Part shown: piece by piece, positions 11,976 through 23,300 of the stretch | Numbering within the stretch: position 1 is the stretch's first letter | Layout: each line of letters begins with the position of its first letter | Source: Epithemia pelagica | Taxonomy: Eukaryota; Bacillariophyta; Bacillariophyceae; Surirellales; Surirellaceae | NCBI GenBank assembly: GCA_946965045.2 | Contig: OX337241.1 | Coordinates: 372,001-436,000 of the forward strand | Direction: 5' to 3' | Length of the DNA stretch: 64,000 nucleotides | Notes under the pieces: model-generated | The model's input: only the letters and a program-made list of their open reading frames with translations | What the model was told of the DNA's origin: nothing | Database searches by the model: none | Made by a program: the position numbers and the translations under genes

Positions 11976-12633
11976 ATGTCATTTTCCTCCCCATGCGACT
12001 CGAGAAAGTTTCCCTTTTCAACTGGAGACAAGAAGATTTATCTCAGCACCCTTATCGACGACGAGAAGGTTGTCGAACACGTTTTGATGCTCGCCAAGAA
12101 CGAAGATGACCCCCCGCTTGTTTTTGGATGGAATGACGCTGGTTTGCAGGAATTTTGGGGTAAGGCTGCTGCTTATGGTGCTACTATGGGCGCCCTGCTG
12201 CCTCCAAATTCCATCAATGGGGGCGTTGCGATTCCTGCCCATGGCGCGATGGCCACGGTGGGCCAAGACCTTGACAATCTCAAGATTTGGATTCTCGATT
12301 TCGTCCGCCTACAGGAGAACCCTCCTCCTGCGGTCTTTGGAGTCACGGCAGGGTTGGCCTGTTCTCAACAACAGTTCTTTTTAATGGGTGTTCGTCTTGC
12401 GCAGATGATTCACCATCCATGGTTTGCGGCTGTCATTGGCCATGGCGCGCAGATCACTCAACCTTTGGTGAGTATTTGGCTTCCTCGTCCGCGTGTTGCC
12501 AGTGGACTATGCGATCCAATTCCTGTGGGATCCGCATTGATCCAGTAAATTCAAGTCAAAGGGAGGAAATACTGTAAACAAAGCCCTCTTAGATCCTTTG
12601 GCAAATTCAATAAAGCTTTACGAGACACGCTGA
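11976..12633 (+). CDS. Uncharacterised 189-aa protein (two exons)
   Basis: I do not recognise this family. The frame is open from upstream, and the first ATG in it is at 11976. Exon 1 is 11976-12467. A donor GTGAGT at 12468 and an acceptor TTCAAG at 12554-12555 give an 88-nt intron that joins in phase to exon 2 (12556-12633). The C-terminus is then SKGGNTVNKALLDPLANSIK... ending in TGA. Without splicing the frame would end at 12548 with a less natural tail. The protein is soluble-looking, with no signal peptide or membrane segment, and has Gly/Ala-rich stretches in the middle (GKAAAYGATMGALLPP, GGVAIPAHGAMATVG). It could be a lineage-specific gene; I infer no function. Confidence 0.5.
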
Positions 12634-14054
12634 TTGTCGGAGAGGCGACTTCCGGTCTCAGACGCTCTACTACAATTCTACAACAGCCTTTTGTTAACCT
12701 CTATATGAAAAAGAACTATATATTTCATGAGATCGTAGCAGGATGTGACTCCTCCTGCTCCTTCTAGTAAAAGTAATAACATACCCTCAAGGATATATCT
12801 ATGGATATTTCAGAGCTCGATTACGCAAAAGGCGGAAACATGCCCAACACGTAAAGCTTGAAGACAAGGAGAATTGCCAGGGAAAGTGATTGCAAAGTTT
12901 CCAAAAATCACAATCCCAGTTGTCGGCAGATTTATGCATCATGGAAAAGAGAAAAAAGGCGTTATGAATGGTAGACGGAATGTCAACTAGGCTATGAGGT
13001 GCTTTGGGCCCCGAGGTAGGAGAATTATGAATTGCGTACGCATGCAACAATAACAACAACAATGTTGAGCAGGCTTGTTGTCGTTTGTTGTGCGTTTGGC
13101 TGTGATTACGCGCTATGAAAGTATGAACGTTGCGCCTGCAGAGGAGTGGCCAACAAACGTTGGACAAGTGGAAAACAAGTCTTTCCCCTACGCGTTGGAC
13201 GAGCACGACACGGTGATGTTTGTTCTTTCGAAAGGTCCATAGGATTGGTTCGCAACAGTTGAAGCGTCATGGACGCCATGTGATCGTTGTTCGAGGAGGA
13301 TTGAGCCATTTGCAAACAGGGAACCGTGCTCGTGACTGGATCGACCAGTCCAAACTCTCAAGAAAGGAATGAACCTAGTTGTGAGTCGCCACCCACAATG
13401 CGACACACTCTTGTTGCCCATTACCGTCGTTGCTTGCTAGTGATAAAGCCTTGTTGGGTCCTGGTTTAGACAGTCCAGATGACAATGCAAGGGCAGTCGC
13501 CCATGTTCATCGCGAACATGACTGGCATCTGGATACAATCGAAGCAAGGTTTGAATCCACTGGACTCAAACCTCAATGTTGCGGTCTATCCTGGTAGCAG
13601 TCGTAGTTGCTGCGTGGCCATTTTTGATGGCACCAAGGGCAAAGGGTGCAGGAATCGAAGTACGTACTGTCACGGCATGATGCAAGGGTAATTGGCCATT
13701 ACTGTGTGGTGGCCGTTAGTTGTTGTGGTTGTGGTTGCGTGGCCGTTCTTGATGGTGCCATTGTCAAGCGTTACAGGAATCCAAGAGCAAGGGTAACTGG
13801 CCATTGTTGTCGCGCAAGCGAACTTGCTCTGGAAATTTCCACAACAGATACTAGTCCATGAGAAACCATGGAAGGGTGGTGGTGGTAGGAGCAGTGCCGC
13901 TGTCATTGGTGATTGGAGTGTCTCGAGTAGTGCGAGCATTGCTCCGGCCAAAGTCCGAACCGGAGCAGGGCGATTGGTGGATGCTGGTGTCATTCCAGGA
14001 AGTGGGCCACAGCAGAGCTTGAGGAGTCCTTGTGGTTGTTTGAAAGTTGTATTT
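12634..14054. other. Stretch without a supported gene
   Basis: About 1.4 kb. Frames on both strands are short and low in coding character. It includes an imperfect direct repeat (listed separately). It may hold decayed 3' sequence of the minus-strand PXA frame that ends at 14055, since a minus frame at 14080-13670 stays open for 136 codons, but I could not match it to any domain. Confidence 0.4.
13611..13805. repeat. Imperfect tandem direct repeat, about 125-bp offset
   Basis: Two copies each begin TGCGTGGCC(A/G)TT and run to AAGGGTAA(T/C)TGGCCATT: 13611-13700 and 13736-13805. The spacing between copies is not constant, so this is a diverged local duplication, not a satellite. Confidence 0.5.
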
Positions 14055-15180
14055 TCATTGAACCAACGTGTGGCATTCAAGAGGAGTACATGCGCGGAAA
14101 AACTTGATACTCGATGCGATAGGAATGGCCATTGAATTCATGAATTTTTCGGCATTGTCGGTCTCCTCTTCCAGTGTCTGTTGGAGCAGTTGTTGGGGAT
14201 GTTTGAACGCCTTGATCGACAAGGAGTACCAGGACACGACAAACTCCCGCAACAAGTATTCCATCCATTGCGCCAAGGCTTGTTGCATGCGTGGATGCGG
14301 TAAAGGAGGGTCCCTATACCTGCGTCATGGCTTCCAAGGCTCACGTGCCATGTTCCAATCGATATCGATTGCTGGTTGCGAGGATGATGCTCGAGACGAG
14401 GAGACATGTCCACGCAACCAGGCGGTCGCTGTCGTACTGGTGGTTACTGTATCGCCTGTGGCTGCTGATTGTTGGTATTGCGATTGTGCATGTTTTGGAG
14501 GCTAGGTTCGACCGCAAATCGTCCTCCTCCTCTTTTTGGTGATTCTGTTTTCGGTGGTATTGCGGTGGTAATCGCCACTGGATTCTGGATTGGAATTGAC
14601 TATACTGTGGATCCATGTCCTGGTCATCATCCTCATCATGATGATCACTGTGGTTGTGGTTGTCCTCCAAACGAAATTCAAATGTTTCTGTTTGGCAGTG
14701 GTTTGGATTCGTTTTCTTTCGTTGTTCCTGCCGACACTCCAACGGACCCCTTGTTGGTATCGCCTGGTGGGCTTGTCGTCCAGGCACAAGGCGGAGGAAC
14801 CTTGATGTTTTTGTGGTTGTTTTGTTGTCATTGTCCTGGGTACTACTAATATCAGAAGGACTGACGGAGGGGAACGACGTAATAGAAACCGCAACGGTTG
14901 TTTCTCCAAGGTCATTGTTGTTGGGACGATTCATGGATGGATGGTCCTTGCTAGAAGCAGTCGTGTCTACCATGGTCGAACCACAAACTAAAAAGGCCGA
15001 GGGGATGGGACATGGTATCACCCCCCAGCGAGGGTGGCTTTGAGGTTGTAAGTACACTAGTTTTTGTGGCGGACAAAAGGAGGACCGTAGGAAGGACGAC
15101 GAATCATTCGTCATGCTGCTGCTGCTGCTGCTTCTGTGGACTGGATCTGGCTTTGGCTTTGGGGCGTCGGCAAGAGCCAT
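14055..15180 (-). pseudogene. Broken N-terminal part of a membrane-anchored PXA-type sorting nexin
   Basis: One minus frame runs 15180-14341 and encodes a polar, low-complexity N-terminus followed by a hydrophobic segment (VAWTCLLVSSIILAT). It stops at TGA 14343-14341. In another frame (14288-14055) the sequence continues as ALAQWMEYLLREFVVSWYSL, which resembles the opening helix of a PXA domain (rdFvxxWYxxis). TM-then-PXA is the Mdm1/SNX13 layout. The only splice pair that would join the frames in phase leaves a 31-nt intron, too short to be believable, so I read this as one nonsense codon plus a frameshift. The PXA frame then ends after about 77 codons and no PX or Nexin_C domain follows. 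It could instead be an expressed short gene with introns I failed to see. Confidence 0.45.
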
Positions 15181-15874
15181 GGCGACGGTGGATCACCAGA
15201 AGCAACAGACTCACTCCATCAGCGTCATGTGAGAGAGAGAGTGACAGAGAGCGAATGCAAAACAATCGAGGAATCGTCACACGTCGTGCGTGCGTTTGGG
15301 AGTGGTATTGCTGGTTGCCTGCTGGTATATCTTGTAGAGAAGAATCACCGATTCGAGGAGGGTTGCTCTATATTATTATGATAGCACAGCAGGAGAGGAA
15401 AACTGCAAGAGCAAACACTCGCAGCTCGCAGCAATCGTTCGGATCGTCATTGTCGTTGGAAGCAAATTTGGAGCACGTTGGTTGATTTGAAAGCTACTTC
15501 GGAATAAAGTGCTAGATTTTAGACGGGCTATCGTGGGGGCACTTACGTGCGGCTGTGGAGTCTACGACTGTTGGGATTGGGGTGCGGTGACTCCGGGTCG
15601 CTGCACAACGCAATACATTCAGATGTCCGTCATCAGTCAGTCATGAAGTCAGTCAGTCCGTGAAAGAAAACGCCGGGCGGATATTTTTGGAAATACGCGA
15701 CCGAGACTGTTTGTCAAAACCGCGGTCGGTTGGATCGGGATTTTTGAGGGAGAGAGGCAACAACACCACTCCTTTGTTTGGAGAACAAATCATAGAAAGA
15801 GGAGGAGGAACGCCACCGAGTCCAACGACCATTCGTGTTGTCGTTCGTGCTGCTGCTGGTTCGTTGGAACAACG
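15181..15874. other. Divergent intergenic region
   Basis: About 0.7 kb between the minus-strand PXA frame and the sulfotransferase. Short frames only; a GAGAGAGAGTGACAGAGAG purine run lies near 15231-15250. It probably contains the sulfotransferase promoter and 5' UTR. Confidence 0.4.
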
Positions 15875-17761
15875 ATGACAATGACAAGGAACCATGAAGC
15901 CAAGACCAAGAACAACAATACAAAGAAAAAGAAAACTCGAACAGCAGCAGTTATCTCACCAGTGGCCCATGCCTTGGTGGCTGGCACCATTGTGCAATGG
16001 GCCATTTTGTGGACCGTCAGTACCCTCCTCCTGGACTCGTCGTCGTCTTGGTCCTCGTTGCCAATGGTACGAAGTACCCTGGCCGATCATAGCGGTACTG
16101 GAAGGAAGGATCCAACACCCAACGACAAGAATCATCATGCCAACAAGCAGAACTACGCACATGACTCGGCATCAGTGGCCTTGAAGAACGACGAGGACGA
16201 CAACGACGACAACGACTTGCCCATTTTGATGGTGAGTGGTTCCGATGGCAGTGGCACGCGCCTGGTGGTGGACCTCTTGGGTCGATTGGGTGTGCCCATG
16301 ATCTTGGACAATGCCGCCACGGCCGATGTCGATGCTTCCGTCTTGTTCAATGGACAAGGATGGCCCCCCTTGGTTCAGGCCGTCCTACAAACCACGCACA
16401 GTGCCAATTACGAGTGGAACCATGCGGATTTCAATGCCTCGCAACAAGCCATGGTGCAACAAGCGCTGCACGACTTGCATGCTTCGTATCACCCCCGGGG
16501 ATACGCCTTGCGACAGCAAGGACTCCGACAAGGCATGGCCGTGGCCCGCAAGGTGGCCTATGGATTCAAGGCACCCATTACCCTCGTCTTGTGGCCCCTC
16601 TTTGCCCAGTTTTACGGCAGTAACAAGAAGAAGAAGAACCAGATTCGCGTGTTGCATGTGGTTCGCGATGGACGCGATGTCGCGCTGAGTTCCAATCAAA
16701 GTCCGGTCCAAAAGTTTTACAACAGCATGTATGGACGCCATGAGAATACGACTACCACCACCACAGCACCACTGCCATGGACCGAACAAGATCAATCCCT
16801 CGCGGCCATGCACTTGTGGAACGATTGGAATGTCCAAGCCTACCAGTGGGCGCAACAACAGCAACAACTCAACGACGACGATTCAGTTTCGTACCTGGTG
16901 CTTCGGACCGAAGATTTGTTGCATCCCACGACACGATTGGCCAGTTTGCATCGCTTGGCCGACTTTGTCGGATCGCCCCGCCAACCGCCGGAAGTGTGTT
17001 GTTTGAGTCAGCATGGCGTCCTTCACGACATGGGCAAGTCGGCTCCCGGACCGGCCATGACGAGTACCACAACCACAACCACATCCAGTCGAACGAACAA
17101 GAACGGCAAGGAATGGCAGGCCTTACCGGCGGCTCACCAACTCCGTCTCCATCCAACGGCACGACGGGAGGAAGATGTACCCTACAAATCACAACCACAA
17201 CAACCACAACGAGGACGACGACGTTTGAATGAGGCTCCTTGGCCGGCCTTGGACCACCGCCACCACGACTACAACCACAAGCGATTCCACCACAATCCGC
17301 ATCCTGTCCATCCATCATTTCCATTTCAACCGGGAGTCAATGTACCACCGTGGAACCAAGACATGGTACATCACAAAAAGGCCTTTCATCCATCTCTGGG
17401 TACTGGTCAAGCGAATTGGGTGCCGATCACGGAACATGTCAAGTGGGATACCATGGTGGAGAAATTAACACGCACGCGCATGAAACATGCCCCCATTCCC
17501 TTGCAAAGTTGTAGCAAGAACAGCAAGAACCACAACAAGAACAAGAACCAACAGTCGCGACGAGCCGAAGCCGCCTTGAATCAACGCTATGGCAAATGGA
17601 AACACCGATTGGAGGGTCACCCGGAATGGAGCCGTCAGTTGCATACGGCAGGGGCCACTGGATTGGCCCTCTTTGGCTATGAGCCATATGTGCAAGACTG
17701 GTCTATTACCAATCATGGGAATATGGTTCCGGACACGACCATGGACGAGTGCTCTTTGTAA
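15875..17761 (+). CDS. Type II membrane sulfotransferase-like protein
   Basis: The frame opens at ATG 15875 and encodes 628 aa. A basic N-terminal tail (residues 1-23) is followed by one hydrophobic segment at about 27-55, the usual type II anchor of Golgi sulfotransferases. The putative 5'-phosphosulfate-binding loop is ILMVSGSDGSGTRLVVDLLG (about 117-135). The putative 3'-phosphate-binding stretch is VLHVVRDGRDVALSSNQ (about 258-275). These are the two PAPS-binding motifs of the sulfotransferase superfamily. SYLVLRTEDLL (about 340-350) matches the strand and helix that usually follow. The C-terminal third carries a long Gln/His/Asn-rich insertion (about 390-490) before a final conserved-looking block with a YGKWKHRL helix. 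The acceptor is unknown; sulfated polysaccharides or glycoproteins of the cell coat are the natural guess. Confidence 0.75.
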   Translation: MTMTRNHEAKTKNNNTKKKKTRTAAVISPVAHALVAGTIVQWAILWTVSTLLLDSSSSWSSLPMVRSTLADHSGTGRKDPTPNDKNHHANKQNYAHDSASVALKNDEDDNDDNDLPILMVSGSDGSGTRLVVDLLGRLGVPMILDNAATADVDASVLFNGQGWPPLVQAVLQTTHSANYEWNHADFNASQQAMVQQALHDLHASYHPRGYALRQQGLRQGMAVARKVAYGFKAPITLVLWPLFAQFYGSNKKKKNQIRVLHVVRDGRDVALSSNQSPVQKFYNSMYGRHENTTTTTTAPLPWTEQDQSLAAMHLWNDWNVQAYQWAQQQQQLNDDDSVSYLVLRTEDLLHPTTRLASLHRLADFVGSPRQPPEVCCLSQHGVLHDMGKSAPGPAMTSTTTTTTSSRTNKNGKEWQALPAAHQLRLHPTARREEDVPYKSQPQQPQRGRRRLNEAPWPALDHRHHDYNHKRFHHNPHPVHPSFPFQPGVNVPPWNQDMVHHKKAFHPSLGTGQANWVPITEHVKWDTMVEKLTRTRMKHAPIPLQSCSKNSKNHNKNKNQQSRRAEAALNQRYGKWKHRLEGHPEWSRQLHTAGATGLALFGYEPYVQDWSITNHGNMVPDTTMDECSL

Positions 17762-19387
17762 ACGCCAAGACAAAATCATCCTTCGACAGATACTACAGAT
17801 ATATATCTGCTGGGTATCATGCCAAACAGCAGCCGACAACAACAAGGCATTGGGGGATGCCGGTTACCGCTACCTACCTAGTCCTGTACTCCTAGTAGAA
17901 ACCTGACTGCATCTTGCCATGGCATGTTCGGTACCCATTTGGTTGTCGCGGTGATCTGCGGACAATGACAACTGTTGGTTTGGTCGCTGTTGCTGTTGTC
18001 ATTCGGGTCAAGGCAACTATTCGTACTCTCGACGCTCACCCGTTGCTTGGAAAAGACTCGTGTCGCCTATTCCGTTTTCAAGGTGCCGCCTCTTCCACCC
18101 GTTCTGGAAAATCTCTGTCACTTTATTCCACCTCTCCTCCCTTGTTCCAATCCATTCGAAAATGCTATACAAGGCCTTGGCCAGAATGGCCTGTTCGAAG
18201 GAGACAAAGCATTCTGACCAGTGGCTCGTCAATCACCAATCAATCAATGTGTGTTTGTACATGAGCATGAAAACGTCAATGCCCGAGACAAGTACGCATG
18301 AGGATTGTTGCAATAATGAATACCAGCCTTGTGGATAGATGTGAGAACTCTGGCTTGTCAAAAGCTGGAATGCATCCTACTTCTTCTGTCTCATGTCTGA
18401 TGCCTGCCATCATGTTTTCTGCACCCAATAGTACTAAGATTCTGAGCCACATATTATTGTCGAGGTACTTCCCGCAAAGCCCGTCCGAGACGGGAGTCTC
18501 CGTCTCCCGGCATCAGTCGACATTCGGCATTCGGCATGTCTCCGTGTTCCGTGTGCATAGTGCATATGCATGCGTTGCTTTCTTGTTTCTTGTCCATCCA
18601 TCATCCATGATGATCCATGGTTAATTATGATAAAGGTTGACTTTCATCATGATGTTTCTTTCTAGATGATGGATAATGGCCTTTGTAATAAAATCGCTTC
18701 CTTTCTGCTTTCTGCTTTCTGATATTTCTTGCCGATCGACGCCATTCTTCCGTGATAGCGCAATTATACTCCCTAGCGTTTCATGATGTATTACAGATGA
18801 AAATCAAAATTTCACCCTGCTTCGAACGCTCAGGATTGTTGATTTTGTACGCGACTGGTCCATGGACACGCAGAGGACGCAGCATTTTCCGGTTTCCGGT
18901 GTGTCTTCTTTCTCGACTATAGACATCTGAGTTCTCTTCCGTCTTTTCTCACCATGAAGAGAGAAAAGAAGAAGTATGAAACAAAGAAATAAGCCGCACG
19001 GAGAGAAACATCAGAAAGGCCTCCAACCTCCAATATCAACCACCGATCCTGTCCAACCGATTGTGTGAAAGGAACAGAAGACTCCAAAGAAGTCTACATC
19101 GGAAATCGGAGGGTACTATCAAAACTCACCGTTCGTACAATGCCCATTCGCCGCTTCCTTCCACATACGACATCTATGACTTTCCGACTTTCGACTCCAC
19201 ATCCACGAACCAACAAACTTACAACGTACCACTGATGCTTCCGAATAGTGATGTCATTGGTACCTTTGAGCCTAGTATCCAATCAGCACCAAATGAGATA
19301 CCATTTCCATGGTCTCATAAAAACCAAGAACGGCAAAAGCTCTCACAAGCCAATCGGTTCATTTTGCTGCAGTCCATTCCTTTCATC
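17762..19387. other. Long intergenic stretch
   Basis: About 1.6 kb with no convincing gene. A small GC-rich inverted repeat sits at 18480-18510, where CCCGTC pairs with GACGGG and GAGACGG pairs with CCGTCTC as competing hairpins. The last few hundred bases should contain the promoter and 5' UTR of the secreted protein gene; the frame is open from 19061, but its upstream part has UTR-like composition. Confidence 0.4.
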
Positions 19388-19891
19388 ATGTTTATCTCCA
19401 AGATTGCTACTTTGTTTCTCCTCTCCGCATTGCCAACCAGTTTCGCTGATGAAGAAGAGTTCATTTTGCAGGCGAGTGGCCCTTGTGAAACATCCGCGGG
19501 CCAAACCGGATGGAAATATACGTTGAGTGTATACCCCGAACCCGTGGATGACGACGGTCCATCTACGAACCAAGTGGAAATCGAGTTGGACATTGAAAAG
19601 CCCGTCCCGCAAGGGGAACTGCAAGATTTGGCGGAGTATACATTCACCGTGAACCTCTCGTACGACATGGCCGAGCACGAGGCCAAGAGTCAAGTGGCAC
19701 GTTTGATCCAACCTTTGGATTCTGAAGATCCTCCAGAGGCCGAGGTTGCCGTCGAGTGGACCACCGACTTTACTCCGGCTGAGGATGGTGTTGCCGAGTT
19801 TACCGCCATGGCTGTGAACGAGGCGAATACGGTGGTCTGCAGTGTGACGATCCGCGACATGGATGGAGCTTTTGCCGCCATTTTTTCTTAA
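19388..19891 (+). CDS. Small secreted acidic protein, family unknown
   Basis: ATG 19388 was chosen over the longer open frame because it begins a typical signal peptide (MFISKIATLFLLSALPTSFA, cleavage near residue 20). The mature part of about 147 residues is acidic and beta-rich looking (WKYTLSVYPEPVDDDG, EYTFTVNLSYDMAEHE). It contains one early Cys in GPCETSAGQTGW and one late Cys in TVVCSVTIRDMDGAF. I do not recognise a domain; the alternating strands would suit a small beta-sandwich secreted or cell-wall protein. Total length is 167 aa with no introns. Confidence 0.6.
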   Translation: MFISKIATLFLLSALPTSFADEEEFILQASGPCETSAGQTGWKYTLSVYPEPVDDDGPSTNQVEIELDIEKPVPQGELQDLAEYTFTVNLSYDMAEHEAKSQVARLIQPLDSEDPPEAEVAVEWTTDFTPAEDGVAEFTAMAVNEANTVVCSVTIRDMDGAFAAIFS

Positions 19892-20353
19892 AGAACGTAT
19901 GAAAAGCTTCCGGTTTTCGTGAGATAGAGCAAGTATAGTTTGGTTCAATGCATCGGAACTCACCATGGCAACGAGCAATTCATAGTCAAACTACTCCTTA
20001 GAAAGATATATTACAACTACTCCTAGTCATATTCTAATGCACGCTTTATAAAGGTTAGCATATGAATTTGAAGCTTATGGAAACAGCAGTCACTAAAATC
20101 GTCACAGTTCTTGTGCTTCACAATCCGATTGCTTTAAATTTTACGAAAATGACAAAGATTGTGCTGTCTGGTCCGTTGCGTTTTCGCCGCGTGAGATTGC
20201 GCGATGACTGCTACCGACTCGGAATCAATGGATGGGCGGTTCAGCAATGCAAGCGTGTGTTTTGGACGATCGGCCTTTCGACACCGTTTCGAATATCTTT
20301 GTCGATGAATTAAGTAAATAGTCATGGTCGGGTATATAAGAGGCCTTGTTGAT
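19892..20353. other. Intergenic region between convergent genes
   Basis: About 460 bp between the stop of the secreted protein (+) and the stop of the beta-helix gene (-). Nothing beyond short frames is seen. Confidence 0.4.
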
Positions 20354-23300
20354 TTAGTTTCTTCTCGACTTGTCGTCGATCAAGGTTTCCCAGACCCATT
20401 CGACAATGGTACTCGTCGTGTTGGTGGGAAGTGCTTGAACGGTGGATCCTTGTTCGAGAGAAAAGTGTCGTTGCACCGTTTCCAAGTCAAATAGCTGTCC
20501 ATTGCATTGAATCGCGGCCGAGCCCGTGGGAGTATAGTACTGATTGGAACTGAGACCAAACGACGAGTTTTCACAAGCACTGTACATGGTTCCCACAATG
20601 ACGAGTGCGGCGGATGCATTCCTCCATGATGAATGGTGATGACTCTTGCGGCTCCTGCTCCTGCTTTTGGGACTGTCATTGTGTTGTTGTTTCATGCGTC
20701 GTCGCGGTGACTGCGATAACAGAAGCGGTGGACGAAACATAGATGAATGTTCGGAACACATAGGATCACCACATCCCTGATGATAAGGATGAGAATCTCC
20801 TTGGAGACCCACCAGACACTTGTTGCGTCGCATGGCATGTCCATGACCAGGCAAAAAGTTGGCCACTTCAAAACAGTCACTATGATTCAAACCATACGAC
20901 AAGACGAGATTGTCTTCAAACACGCTATCGTGACCCCCATAATCCATTTTGAATCCCTTGGCGTCATAAAAGACATTGCGATAGATATGATACCACGACG
21001 ATCCATCGTCATTGTCCACCCCTTGACTGGCCCCATAATTGGCAAAAATCAAATTGTGACGAATGATTCGAGGAATGGGATCAAAGCTGGGGGTGTCAGT
21101 CCCATACCGCAACGTGGTGAGAAAGGGTTGTCGGTCCCAGGTATTACTGGGTCCATGATCACCACTTTCACGACACGTGTTGAAAATGAGATTGCCTTCC
21201 ACAATGTCACCCCCACCCAACATGTCATTGAAATTAATCGCGGCACGGGGCATGTTGAACATGATATTGTTGCGAATGGTAGTCATGGCCGCCTTGCACT
21301 GTCCCACAGCCGACGATTGCTTTTGGTAAATGCCCAACTCCCGCATCAGATTGTGTTGAATGACCGTGTACATGGGAAAGTTTTCTTCCGTACCATCGTA
21401 ATCCTTGGTCTCGCCCCACGTGGCAATGGCATTTTCTCCCAACCAGCCAAAGGAATTGTGTTCAATCGTGACGTGACGAGTCTTTTGGGACAGGAAAATG
21501 GCCGTCCCATCCAACTTTTCAAACCTACAATGTCGAATGGTAATATTGGACACGTTTTGCAGAAAAATGGCACCATTGCGATGCAAACTCCAATCGCCTC
21601 CACTGGGTGCCGACCAGTCGGGAGCCAGATAGGTGCTGGCAGTTTCCCGAAATCCCAGGTTTTGAATCGTCACGTCCTCGACGCCATCTCGCAAGTCCAA
21701 CAAACGTTCCAACCATCCCAGACGGAAATCTTGGACCCACTCATCATTGTTTACCGTGTGTGTGTCATTGGTGTCTTGGTTACTGTCAGTACTATGATCA
21801 TTCTTGTTCGTAGTGTCGTTGTTTTCGTCGTCATGGCTGTCTGTAATCCTTGTTTTGTTGGGGATGACATAGAGAATCAAGTCTTGTCGATCCAAAAAGT
21901 ATTCTCCCGGTTGATCCAATTCGTCCAAGACATTTTCCACCATCCACGTGCCACTAATGAGACGGGTATCCTTCCATGGCTGGGTTGCATCGTGTTGTCC
22001 ACACCAGGATGCCGCATAGGTACATTGATCGCACCGACACCAATTCCGTCCGCCCTGTCGTCCTCCACCGGGAGCAAATTGCAATCGGCCGGTTGTTGGA
22101 CCATTTGGTGCGGGATCCAGACCATGATCCTGATGGGTAATTTCAAACATGTGCATGGACCATGTTTGGGAATGCCACGCATGGACAATGCCACCCGTCC
22201 AATTGGGACCATGCTGATGGTTCCTGTCGTCGTGAGGATAATGATGGGGATAATCGGGTCGTTCTTGCAAGGCTGTGAGATTGTACGTCATGGAGAGGGG
22301 CAATTGCAAGTGACCTGTTTGGGCACACTCTTGATCGACTTCGGCCCATCCACCTTGGGAATGATTGGAACACCAATAGGATGGAAAGGGACCCCACATA
22401 TCTACGCAGACTCCACCGACGCCACTGGCATAGCCATTGTATCCGGACATGGCGGAATTGTTTTTGCGGGGCACACTACTACTATTATTGGAGGGCGTGT
22501 CAAAATTGATCCAGGTAAACTGCGGAGGACGACCCGGCGGTGGTCGATGCCATTCCACGACGGCCGCACTGTCAATCGAGTACTGCAGCTTGTGCGGAGA
22601 GGCATAGCCCCATTGGTCCAGTTCGGGATTGGCATTGGGCCATCGGGCTCGGACATAGCGAATCGATTCGTCGTTGTCGTGGTGTCCGGCAAAGAGGGAG
22701 ACCAATTTCGGAACGTCCACGTCATGGACGGAGGAATGGTCGTCGTTCTTTTTATTGGTGTCCTTTGGATCGTCGTCTCTGCTCTGCTGTTGCAGGTCGT
22801 TATCGCCACCACCCATCCTGGTCTCTGATGCACTACTAGCACTTTGAGAATGAGTCTTGCGGTTCCACTCCAACCACCAGTCACGGAGATCAAGGGCGTA
22901 GATTGTATTAGATTCCCTCTTTTTGTTTCTGGTGGTGGGTCGTTGGGTTTGTTGTTGTTTCTGTGGGAGTTTCCCAGTGCTGCTACTGCTATTCCTGCGA
23001 CTATTAGTATGCCCCCGCCTTGCTAGTTGTGGAGATTGTGCGGTTCTTTTTCTTGTTGGTTTGGTTGTGATTGCTTTTGCTGTCGTGACGACTCGTCGAC
23101 TTCCCACAATCCATGCCGAGTGTCCGGGCATGGCTTGAATCGTCACGTGACTGTGCCATGGTCCGTGCAAGACCAACGGCCGCGTCAATTCGTAAATGCC
23201 CTCGTGCAACCACACGTGAATACAAGAACAACACACAGTCGTACCAGAATGGGTCCCATTGGCTGTGGAATGGGTACTACGAGTCGTGGGTTTGTGCTGC

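Noticed and set aside
12799-13206. A 135-codon minus-strand frame with a Leu run
   Set aside because: No domain, no supportive start context and mixed composition; likely chance.
14314-14344. A 31-nt intron that would repair the PXA frame
   Set aside because: It joins in phase, but 31 nt is far below the 88-344 nt intron sizes seen elsewhere in this window, so a broken frame is more likely.
20747-22828. A 693-codon frame antisense to the beta-helix gene
   Set aside because: Codon bias of the real gene (few TTA, CTA, TCA codons) leaves the opposite strand open; the translation has no domain pattern and the sense frame shows clear beta-helix repeats.
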